Source: an uncultured Lachnospiraceae bacterium
Lineage (GTDB): Bacteria; Bacillota; Clostridia; Lachnospirales; Lachnospiraceae
NCBI GenBank assembly: GCA_910578475.1
Contig: CAJTRK010000038.1
Span: 1 to 26,796 of the forward strand
DNA length: 26,796 nt
Reading direction: 5' to 3'
Shown: positions 7,943-14,328 of the stretch, one piece after another
Layout of the letters: every line of letters begins with the position of its first letter
Position numbering within the stretch: the stretch's first letter is position 1
Notes under the pieces: generated by a model
What the model was told of the DNA's origin: nothing
The model's input: only the letters and a program-made list of their open reading frames with translations
Database searches by the model: none
Made by a program: the position numbers and the translations under genes

Positions 7943-8728
7943 CTATGCGAAATCCTTCCTGCAATAAACCCAGTGCGCCATCGCATAACAAGCCGCTGTC
8001 ACGCACAGGCCAACGGCCGCCATCGCGCCATTCATTTTTCCTTCCGCAAAAATATCAGCCGCATTGGCGTAATAAAAAGGCGTAAGATACTTCACATCTT
8101 CAATGGCCGGCACGACCCGGCACATCATATCCGCCGCAAAAAGCAAAAGCGTCAGGCCAAGTCCCGCCCCCATCAGACTTTTTTTCACACAGGCGGAAAA
8201 GAAAAAGCAAATCGTTCCGACCTCCATCTGCATGAGAACGGCCGCCAGATGATACCGCGCCATATCGCCGCCGCTGACGGATTCCCCCACCATGACAAAA
8301 CCGAACGCATACAGACCAACACAGACAAGATTCAGAAGCAGAATATCACTGATGAGCGTCAAATACTTCCAAAAAACGATTTGTCCTCTTCCAATTGGAA
8401 GCACACATAAAAAGTCCGTCGTATGGCCGCTTTCTTCCTTTGACAAAATGCCCATGCCAAGAATCGCGGCAAACATGGCGCCGCCAAGACTGTGCATCAA
8501 CGCAATTTCGGTCGCATAATACCCTTTCAGCGTTGTAAGACTCATTTTATCCATGCCGAGCGCGGCAGACATGGCTCCCATATCCGAAAACGACTCCGCT
8601 ATTTCCTGTATGGATTCTTCCAGGCTCGTATAAAGCAGAATACATCCGAAACAAATCAGCCCGATGCTTATCGTCCAAATCAAAAGGGCATTTCTGTTCA
8701 TTTTCATTTCATGTTTATATAATATCAT
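7943..8728 (-). CDS. ABC-2 type transporter permease
   Basis: A 261-residue integral membrane protein with about six hydrophobic helices, typical of the ABC-2 membrane subunits that pair with a separate ATPase. It begins MILYKHEMKMNRNALLIWT, a common start for this family. GILSKEESGHTTDFLCVLPIGRGQIVFWKY matches the loop after helix 2, with the conserved E-x(6)-L-P-x-x-R pattern. The start lies 4 bp after the ATPase stop, and an AGGAAG site lies inside the end of the ATPase gene, so the two are translated together. Substrate is unknown. In LytTR/DUF3021 operons such pumps are often linked to peptide or lipid stress, but that is only context. Confidence 0.85.
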   Translation of the reverse strand: MILYKHEMKMNRNALLIWTISIGLICFGCILLYTSLEESIQEIAESFSDMGAMSAALGMDKMSLTTLKGYYATEIALMHSLGGAMFAAILGMGILSKEESGHTTDFLCVLPIGRGQIVFWKYLTLISDILLLNLVCVGLYAFGFVMVGESVSGGDMARYHLAAVLMQMEVGTICFFFSACVKKSLMGAGLGLTLLLFAADMMCRVVPAIEDVKYLTPFYYANAADIFAEGKMNGAMAAVGLCVTAACYAMAHWVYCRKDFA

Positions 8729-8731
8729 ATG

Positions 8732-9571
8732 TTATTCTTCCTTTCCGTAATAGTGCATAAAAATCTCGTCCAATCCCGGCTCCTCAATCGTAATATCTTC
8801 GATGTCATGCCCTGCAAATCCGGCAAAAAGCGCGTTTAAATCGCCCTGATACACGAAATCTTCCTCTTTTCCATCCCTTATCATATGAATCCGTTTTGCA
8901 TTACTCTTCGTCAAATTTTCCACCGTATCGCTGCAAATCAGCGTTCCTTCCTTAATGATAGCCGCATGTCTGCAATATTTTTTAATTTCCGACAAGACAT
9001 GGGATGAGAGAAAGCAGGTTGTTCCCTGTTCGTTATACTCCAGAATCAGTTTGAAAAATTCGGCCTGCATTAACGGGTCAAGACCGCTTGTCGGCTCGTC
9101 AAAAATGAAAAGTCCGGGCCTGTGCTGCATGGCACAGACAATACTGACCTTTTTCCGATTCCCCAAAGACAGCTCTTCTATCCGCTTATCAGGCTCCACT
9201 TTCAACCGCTCGCACAGCATTGCCGCTTCTTTTCTGCAGTCCATTCCCCGCATATCCGCCGCCAGACGGATAACTTCTTTGGTCTTCATGGATGGATAAA
9301 ACATAGCTTCCGAAGGCATGTAGCCTATTTCCTTTAAAATTTTTCCACGGTCTTTTCTGACATCCATATCAAAAATACGAATACTCCCTTCCTGAAATCG
9401 AAGCAGTCCGAGAATACTGCGGATTGTCGTGGATTTTCCCGCGCCGTTCGGCCCAAGGAACCCGTAAATATCCCCTTTTTCCACGGACAGGGACAAATTA
9501 CCGACGCCCCTGTTTTTTCCGTAATGTTTTGTCAGATTTTGTATCGATATCGCATCCCTGCAATTTTTCAT
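8732..9571 (-). CDS. ABC transporter ATP-binding protein
   Basis: A 279-residue nucleotide-binding subunit with every diagnostic motif: Walker A GPNGAGKST (about 39-47), a Q-loop region replaced by GYMPSEAMFYP, a signature ELSLGNRKKV, Walker B LFIFDEPTSGLD, and an H-loop SSH. The C-terminal extension of about 70 residues ending EPGLDEIFMHYYG is typical of the ABC-2 drug-export branch (CcmA type). It would energise the permease at 7943-8728. A GAGGG site lies about 9 nt before the ATG. The gene follows the DUF3021-like gene after a 72-bp spacer made largely of a 13-bp repeat. Confidence 0.93.
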   Translation of the reverse strand: MKNCRDAISIQNLTKHYGKNRGVGNLSLSVEKGDIYGFLGPNGAGKSTTIRSILGLLRFQEGSIRIFDMDVRKDRGKILKEIGYMPSEAMFYPSMKTKEVIRLAADMRGMDCRKEAAMLCERLKVEPDKRIEELSLGNRKKVSIVCAMQHRPGLFIFDEPTSGLDPLMQAEFFKLILEYNEQGTTCFLSSHVLSEIKKYCRHAAIIKEGTLICSDTVENLTKSNAKRIHMIRDGKEEDFVYQGDLNALFAGFAGHDIEDITIEEPGLDEIFMHYYGKEE

Positions 9572-9583
9572 TTGCTCTGTCCC

Positions 9584-9673
9584 TCTCTTCCTTTACTTTC
9601 TTCTTTCACTCTCTTCTTTCACTTTTTCTTTTACTCTCTTCCCTTACTTTCTTCTTTCACTTTCTTCCTTTCT
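9584..9673. repeat. 13-bp pyrimidine-rich minisatellite, about 6-7 copies
   Basis: On the plus strand the units follow the pattern TYTCTTCYTTYAC: 9584-9596, 9597-9609, 9610-9622, a 12-bp variant 9623-9634, 9635-9647 and 9648-9660, followed by a decayed copy. The array covers the last codons of the DUF3021-like gene and the spacer before the ABC ATPase. The plus strand is almost pure pyrimidine; the minus-strand transcript is purine-rich. Confidence 0.8.
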
Positions 9674-10237
9674 GCTCTTAAACTGTTCCAGTTCCCGATT
9701 CAGCTGCGCCGTATCTATATCCCGCTTGAGCTTATAAATCAGGAATACACATACATAGGTGAGCATCATATAAAGAAAAAAAGCAAATGCCGCAGTAAGG
9801 TTCCTGTCGAACCATCCAAGCAGATAGCTGACGGCTGTATAAAGCGTCGTGCAGAACAGCGAACGTACTATCACCCCGCTGCCAAACCGCTCCGCCTCGT
9901 CAAAATTCTGCAGCAGATATACCTGCAGATAGCTCATGGCATAGGCCGTCAACACAATCTCCACCATCAACGGAATACTTGCTTCCAGACTTCCTGTCAG
10001 AATACGGTAACAGAAATAGAAAAACATAATAATGGAAAAGTAAAGGCACGCCTTGATTTCAATTCCGATTTCAAGGGAAAGAAACTTTTTCAATTTTTCC
10101 ACGTTCGACAGCTGCGTTCTGGTCCTGTCCGCTTGATTCGTATCTGCTTTATTCACATCTGATTTATTCCTATCCACTTTATTCACATCCGTTTCATTCA
10201 CATCCATTTTGCCCATATCCGCCCTGAATCCCTTCAT
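9644..10237 (-). CDS. DUF3021-like four-helix membrane protein
   Basis: A 197-residue protein. After a hydrophilic N-terminal tail come four hydrophobic helices (about 60-78, 86-105, 120-140 and 145-165) and a charged C-terminus. Size, four helices and position immediately after a LytTR gene match the DUF3021 family, whose members are usually encoded with LytTR regulators and are thought to control them at the membrane. The first 30 residues are a run of five-residue units (DVNET, DVNKV, DRNKS, DVNKA, DTNQA, DRTRT) that is not part of the family. A GGGAGGAG site precedes the ATG at 10237, and the gene overlaps the LytTR gene by 44 bp. Confidence 0.75.
   Translation of the reverse strand: MKGFRADMGKMDVNETDVNKVDRNKSDVNKADTNQADRTRTQLSNVEKLKKFLSLEIGIEIKACLYFSIIMFFYFCYRILTGSLEASIPLMVEIVLTAYAMSYLQVYLLQNFDEAERFGSGVIVRSLFCTTLYTAVSYLLGWFDRNLTAAFAFFLYMMLTYVCVFLIYKLKRDIDTAQLNRELEQFKSRKEESERRK
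10131..10220. repeat. 15-bp tandem repeat encoding pentapeptide units
   Basis: Six 15-bp units (10131, 10146, 10161, 10176, 10191 and 10206) share the plus-strand core TTYATTCACATCC. They encode the D-x-N-x-x units at the start of the DUF3021-like protein. The rightmost units also encode the last residues and stop codon of the LytTR protein in another frame. Confidence 0.8.
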
Positions 10238-10676
10238 TACGCTCCTCCCTCAAAATGCTTCGCAGTTCTCCCGCATAACGTCTGGAAATCACGATATGCT
10301 CTCCGTTATCCATCATCGCGTCGATACGATTCCCTGCCATGCTTTTCAGTCTTTTGATTCGATAAATATTGAGCATTACCGATTTGCTGCACCGAAAAAA
10401 TCCTTCCCGGGCATAAAGCGTCTCAAAAAGCGCAAGTGTATGGCCCGTCCTGTATACCTCACTTTTTGTATAAAAATAAGTAACGCCGTCAACACTTTCC
10501 AGATAAAGAATATCCTGCACATTGATTAAAAACTGCTGACCATCTTTTGTTCCGGCCAGTTTTTCGCTCTTTCCTTCGAGATATTCCACAATCCCCGCAA
10601 GGTATTCCGTCATCTGGCGATACCGTATAATTACTTCTTCATTTCCTCTGTCAATCTGCTGTAATGTAACTTTCAA
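10194..10676 (-). CDS. LytTR-domain transcriptional regulator (DUF3021 partner)
   Basis: With a TTG start at 10676 the product is 160 residues. A short N-terminal region (KVTLQQIDRGNEEVIIRYRQ) precedes a LytTR DNA-binding domain (about 55-150): QDILYLESVDGVTYFYTKSEVYR, then FFRCSKSVMLNIYRIKRLKS, then VISRRYAGELRSIL. There is no receiver domain, as in the single-domain LytTR proteins paired with DUF3021. GGAGG ends 6 nt before this TTG, and family members begin at this point. The open frame extends to 10811, but that part has no good ribosome site and overlaps the promoter and the terminator of the gene before it. It probably regulates its own operon, including the ABC pump. Confidence 0.85.
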   Translation of the reverse strand: MKVTLQQIDRGNEEVIIRYRQMTEYLAGIVEYLEGKSEKLAGTKDGQQFLINVQDILYLESVDGVTYFYTKSEVYRTGHTLALFETLYAREGFFRCSKSVMLNIYRIKRLKSMAGNRIDAMMDNGEHIVISRRYAGELRSILREERNEGIQGGYGQNGCE

Positions 10677-10709
10677 TGCGCTCCTCCGTTCTCCAAATTT
10701 ACTGATTTC

Positions 10710-10738
10710 TTTATATAACTTTCTCCGCAGAAAAACAA
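10710..10738 (-). promoter_or_regulatory. Promoter of the LytTR/DUF3021/ABC operon
   Basis: TTGTTT (10733-10738) and TATAAA (10710-10715) on the minus strand with a 17-bp spacer, about 35 bp before the TTG start codon. Confidence 0.5.
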
Positions 10739-10744
10739 CCCTAT

Positions 10745-10780
10745 TCCCGTCATCCTGCACTTTTCTCCCAATAAGCTGCA
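10745..10780 (-). promoter_or_regulatory. Candidate regulator site: two direct repeats with 21-bp period
   Basis: TGCAG-N6-GGGA occurs at 10766-10780 and again at 10745-10759 on the minus strand, exactly two helical turns apart. The nearer copy ends 6 bp upstream of the -35 box. The spacing fits a LytTR dimer bound for activation. The repeat does not match the general LytTR consensus, so this is inference from geometry. Confidence 0.35.
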
Positions 10781-10809
10781 TCTTCTCCCCTGCAGGCATG
10801 TGCGCATAC

Positions 10810-10843
10810 AAAAAAAGGAATACCCCCTTTCGGAAGTATTCCT
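10810..10843 (-). terminator. Intrinsic terminator of the solute-binding lipoprotein gene
   Basis: A 12-bp stem (10816-10827 with 10832-10843, including G-U pairs) has a GAAA tetraloop on the minus strand and is followed by a run of six T residues. It lies 33 bp after the stop of the 10876-13194 gene. Confidence 0.9.
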
Positions 10844-10875
10844 GAAAACAAAAGCTTTTAAAATTTTCCTGTCTT

Positions 10876-13194
10876 TTATTCCGCCATATAAATCGCTACC
10901 TGTTTTTCAATCTCACGCAATGTCTCTTCCAGCGAGGCTTCGCCCTGTACATACAAGACGCCGCTTGTAAATACCGCATCTTCCAGCATGCTGTCGGCAA
11001 AGTAAGCCGTATTCACCGAAGAGAGTTCCTCTTTAAACGCCGCTATCTGTTCGTCTGTCGGCCCATAGACGGTAAAATTAACCACTACGCCGTCTTCGTT
11101 CATAAGAGACAGATAACTGTAAGCCCGGTCTTCTCCCATGTAATTTTCATGCGGCGTAATCTGGATTTCATACGCGTTTTGATTCAAAGGCAGTCCATAA
11201 TAGTTCTGCTGCACCTCCGCCGACAGGAAAAAGCCCATAAATTCTTTGGCTTCCTCTGTCTGCGCGGAAGCGGCGTTGATACCGAGCATTGTTTTCGGAC
11301 GGAACAATCCGCTGCATGTTCCCTGCATCGGAATAACGCTGCTGTCCTCATATCCTGCCGTATTCTTTATCGATTCACTTTCCATATAACCGTATGCCGT
11401 ATCAATCCAACCATTGATGAGATATTGGGAACCACTGATATAACTGAAAATATCGTTGGCCAGGTCCCAGTCCACCCGAACCGTACCACTATATCCAAAT
11501 TTATCCTCCTCGGCATAATCCTGTAATATTTCCGCCCGGATACCGTCCATCTGCGCGTCATAAATCCGTTTCGCCTGCTCCAGAAAGGCCCCTATTTCTT
11601 CCCGGTTCAGAGAACCATTCTCCGAAATCCATAACGGCGCGCTTGTCATCGCAAATCGTTTCAGCACCGTTTCCGCATCACAGATTCCGATGATATCATC
11701 CCCCGGATGGTCACTCCGCATCTTCTCCACGCCCGCGGCAATACCGGCCAGGTCTGTCATACCCGATACATCGCTTCCTTTTCCGGCCAGTCTCGGAACG
11801 CCAAAGGTCGCCGGCGCCACATAGGCTTTTCCGTCCACTTTCAACGCCTCAATTACATTGTCAAAAAGAGGCTCCTGTGCGCCATACTGTGCCAGATAGT
11901 CGGTCAAATCAAACAACAGCCCTTTGCTGATATAAGACTGAAAAGGAAGGTCATCCATCACAATCAGGTCAGGCCCGTTTCCGGCCATCACTTCCGTGTT
12001 CAGCTTCTTAATCGCGTCTTCTCTCGTCACCGAACCGTCCTCAAACATACCGACCTCATAGGAAACATACGTATCCGGATGTTTTGCCTGATATAAAGAC
12101 ACGGCCTGCCGTAAATCCTCGTCTTCCCGCAGACTGTATATAGTCAGTTCTTTTTCCGGCACAGCCGGGACATTGGGGTCATAAGTATAACGTATCAGCC
12201 TGCCATTGGAAAACATCACAAGAAATACATCTCCTTCAAGCCGCATGACGTCACATATTGTATAGGAGGGATTGCTCAACATGGACAGTTTACCGTCCAC
12301 AATCTGTTCCATCAGATTTCCGCCGACCACATGCCTGTGGATTCCCTGATTCCCGAAAACATAAAGCGTCTGCTCATCTTCCGGCAAAAGAACCATTGTG
12401 CCATAATCCGAACCGTTATAGTAACGTTCTCCATAACTTCCGGACACAAAATCCGTCAATACCGTATCTTCAATATATTCTTCCGCTTCCATATCGTATA
12501 TGAGCGGCAGCTTTCCTTTGCCATAGTCATTATCAATATAAAGCAGGTTGTCTTTTACCCAGAACCAGTAAGGCCGTTCCTCGGCATCCAACACTTTCTC
12601 GCTGCTCCCATCCGTAAATACTTCATAGACTGACATTCCAAACGTATTAAAAAAGATACGGTTATCTTCCGACATATACAGCGACCGAATCTGCATATCA
12701 TCTTCCGTAATCTCCGGTTCCACCGGCACACAGGTTCCGTCCGGCAAAATCAACTTCATAACGGGCGTATAATCATCATCACCGGTGGTGGAATCATAGA
12801 CAACCGCAACCGTTCCATCAGGCGACATGGCCATTTCTCCGATATAATATTGCTGCTGCATCATCTCTTCCAGCCATGCCGGCACTTCATTCTCCCAGGT
12901 TCGTCCGTCATCCTTTGAAACCAAAAATCCTTTATAACTGTCAAGAAGCACAATACTCCCGTCATCCCGCATGCAAATGCCGTCCGGGGCAACTGTCAAA
13001 TCCGACAGGTCAATTTCTTCTTCCACATACCGCCCCATCGCCTTCTTTCCATCTTCATCACCGGAAGCTTCCTGCTTTCCCGCCTCACTTCCCGGCCCGT
13101 CTTCACCGCCGCAGCCCGCCAGGACCACCGCAAGCGACGCCGCAAGAACCATCGCAAGGAACCCGCTCTTTATCTTTCCTTTACCGTTTATCAT
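10876..13194 (-). CDS. Lipoprotein joining an Asp-box region to an extracellular solute-binding domain
   Basis: A 772-residue lipoprotein: signal peptide with lipobox LAGC (Cys28), then an acidic linker. Residues about 60-345 have short beta-strand repeats, with an Asp-box SKDDGRTW (93-100) of the kind found in sialidase-type propellers. From about residue 350 (ELTIYSLREDEDLRQAVSLYQAKHPD) to the end is a family 1 sugar-type solute-binding domain, including GPDLIVMDDLPFQSY and a C-terminal half with EEAKEFMGFFLSAEVQQ. It should capture a ligand at the cell surface. No permease genes lie nearby, so transport is unproven; a sensory role with the divergent two-component system is possible. ATG 13194 has GGGAGG 7 nt upstream; the upstream TTG at 13200 lies too close to that site. 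Confidence 0.82.
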   Translation of the reverse strand: MINGKGKIKSGFLAMVLAASLAVVLAGCGGEDGPGSEAGKQEASGDEDGKKAMGRYVEEEIDLSDLTVAPDGICMRDDGSIVLLDSYKGFLVSKDDGRTWENEVPAWLEEMMQQQYYIGEMAMSPDGTVAVVYDSTTGDDDYTPVMKLILPDGTCVPVEPEITEDDMQIRSLYMSEDNRIFFNTFGMSVYEVFTDGSSEKVLDAEERPYWFWVKDNLLYIDNDYGKGKLPLIYDMEAEEYIEDTVLTDFVSGSYGERYYNGSDYGTMVLLPEDEQTLYVFGNQGIHRHVVGGNLMEQIVDGKLSMLSNPSYTICDVMRLEGDVFLVMFSNGRLIRYTYDPNVPAVPEKELTIYSLREDEDLRQAVSLYQAKHPDTYVSYEVGMFEDGSVTREDAIKKLNTEVMAGNGPDLIVMDDLPFQSYISKGLLFDLTDYLAQYGAQEPLFDNVIEALKVDGKAYVAPATFGVPRLAGKGSDVSGMTDLAGIAAGVEKMRSDHPGDDIIGICDAETVLKRFAMTSAPLWISENGSLNREEIGAFLEQAKRIYDAQMDGIRAEILQDYAEEDKFGYSGTVRVDWDLANDIFSYISGSQYLINGWIDTAYGYMESESIKNTAGYEDSSVIPMQGTCSGLFRPKTMLGINAASAQTEEAKEFMGFFLSAEVQQNYYGLPLNQNAYEIQITPHENYMGEDRAYSYLSLMNEDGVVVNFTVYGPTDEQIAAFKEELSSVNTAYFADSMLEDAVFTSGVLYVQGEASLEETLREIEKQVAIYMAE

Positions 13195-13240
13195 GAACAA
13201 ACCTCCCTGTTATTTTATGTATCATCAAAGTACCAAAAAC

Positions 13241-13259
13241 TTCTCTAAACTTTCTCTAA
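13241..13259. promoter_or_regulatory. Candidate OmpR-family operator between divergent genes
   Basis: TTCTCTAA occurs at 13241-13248 and 13252-13259, an 11-bp period typical of OmpR/PhoB-type dimer sites. An inverted relative (TTAGAG) lies about 20 bp further on. It sits between the lipoprotein start (13194) and the promoter in front of the response regulator, so it could serve both; this is not tested. Confidence 0.4.
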
Positions 13260-13300
13260 TAATTTTTAAGAATTTCTTAGAGGATTTTTCAAGAATCTTA

Positions 13301-13309
13301 TGATATAAT
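13301..13309 (+). promoter_or_regulatory. Extended -10 promoter reading into the repeat leader and two-component operon
   Basis: TGATATAAT is a perfect extended -10 element. No good -35 hexamer lies 17 bp upstream, which fits an activated promoter. Transcription would start near 13316 and produce a leader of about 300 nt before the response regulator, containing the structured repeats. Confidence 0.5.
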
Positions 13310-13318
13310 CGTGCAAAA

Positions 13319-13604
13319 GAAAAACAAGCGGCTGCGAAGCAGACATTTGTTTTTCTGCGGCTATTAACGAGCAAACGGCCGATGTAATCGGCCAGATAGC
13401 GCGGCAGCGCGGGTTTGCGAGTGACTCCCCGCAACAGATAACAAGCGGCTGCGAAGCAGACATTTGTTTTTCTAATGGAAATCGAAGATTTCCTATATGG
13501 TTAACGAGAAAGCGTTTGACGCAGTCAAACAGCGAGCGCGGCAGCGCGGGCTTTCGAGTACTCCCCGCAACAGATAACAAGCGGCTGCGCGAGTTCGCGA
13601 GTAA
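13319..13604 (+). repeat. Tandem structured element, two full copies and one truncated copy
   Basis: Copies begin at 13323, 13440 and 13576 with the shared AACAAGCGGCTGCG and, in the full copies, end in ACTCCCCGCAACAGAT. Each full copy folds with the same geometry. The outer stem is 6 bp (13371-13376 with 13413-13418; 13508-13513 with 13550-13555). It encloses a 7-bp hairpin with a GNA triloop (13377-13393; 13514-13530) and a constant 4-bp hairpin with loop GGCA (13399-13410; 13536-13547). Stem sequences differ between copies yet remain fully paired. Copy 2 has an additional 7-bp hairpin with loop GAA (13477-13493). No protein is supported here. The element fills the leader of the downstream two-component operon. 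Confidence 0.8.
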
Positions 13605-13622
13605 ATGAAAGGATTTCCATGT

Positions 13623-14318
13623 ATGCGTATTTTACTTGCCGAAGATGACAAAGATTTGAATAAAGCGCTGACATGGCAGCTGACCGCCCGGGGATATAAT
13701 CTGGATTCCTGCGAGAACGGAGAAGATGCGCTCTATTATGGCAAACAGAATATTTATGACATCATTTTGCTGGACCGGATGCTTCCCGACAGAGAAGGAA
13801 CGGAAGTCATGACCGAACTGCGGCGGCTTTCCGTGCATACACCGATTATTCTGATTACTGCTCTCGGCCTTTTGCAGGACAAAATTACCGGTCTGGATTT
13901 GGGCGCGGACGACTATCTCGTCAAGCCTTTTGAATTTGAAGAGCTGCTTGCCCGGATACGCTGTGTAACCAGGCGTTCTTCCCCGGTAAGCGCACAATCG
14001 GACAGCTTTTCCTGGCACGATATTTCATGGTCTCCACGCGAAATGTGCCTGACCGGACCATCCGGCGACTGCCTGCTGTCACGGCGGGAAGCCGACCTGC
14101 TGGAAAGCTTTCTTCATGCGCCGGAACAGACGATTGCCCGGGAAATACTGCTGTTAAAAGTATGGGGACCGGACAGCGAAGTGGAAAACGGGAATCTGGA
14201 TAATTATATTCATTTTCTGCGCAGACGGCTCAAGGGCATCGGGTCTGTCCTGCAGATTAAGACCGCCTGGGGCGTCGGGTACAGGCTGACCGCGCCTCTT
14301 TCCTCAAAAGAAATTTGA
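13623..14318 (+). CDS. OmpR/PhoB-family response regulator
   Basis: A 231-residue regulator. The receiver domain begins MRILLAEDDKDL with acidic residues Asp8 and Asp9. The phospho-acceptor is Asp51 in DIILLDRMLPD, followed by the Thr in ILITA and a Lys in DDYLVKPFEF. The C-terminal winged-helix domain (about 135-228) includes LSRREADLLESFLHAPEQTIARE and GVGYRL. ATG 13623 follows AAAGGA by about 10 nt. The upstream ATG at 13605 lies in the third repeat copy and has no ribosome site. It is followed after 10 bp by its kinase. Confidence 0.93.
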   Translation: MRILLAEDDKDLNKALTWQLTARGYNLDSCENGEDALYYGKQNIYDIILLDRMLPDREGTEVMTELRRLSVHTPIILITALGLLQDKITGLDLGADDYLVKPFEFEELLARIRCVTRRSSPVSAQSDSFSWHDISWSPREMCLTGPSGDCLLSRREADLLESFLHAPEQTIAREILLLKVWGPDSEVENGNLDNYIHFLRRRLKGIGSVLQIKTAWGVGYRLTAPLSSKEI

Positions 14319-14328
14319 AAGGACTTTT

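Noticed and set aside
10677..10811. 45-residue N-terminal extension of the LytTR protein
   Set aside because: It would include the operon promoter and part of the previous gene's terminator and lacks a ribosome site.
13225..13580. Minus-strand frames with repeated peptides (EKQMSASQPLV) across the structured repeats
   Set aside because: The repetition follows from the DNA element; there is no ribosome site, and base changes keep stem pairing rather than peptide sequence.
13323..13589. CRISPR-like look of three direct repeats
   Set aside because: The units are 117 and 136 bp, the shared blocks are themselves structured, and the intervals are not spacers of uniform size; no cas genes are nearby.
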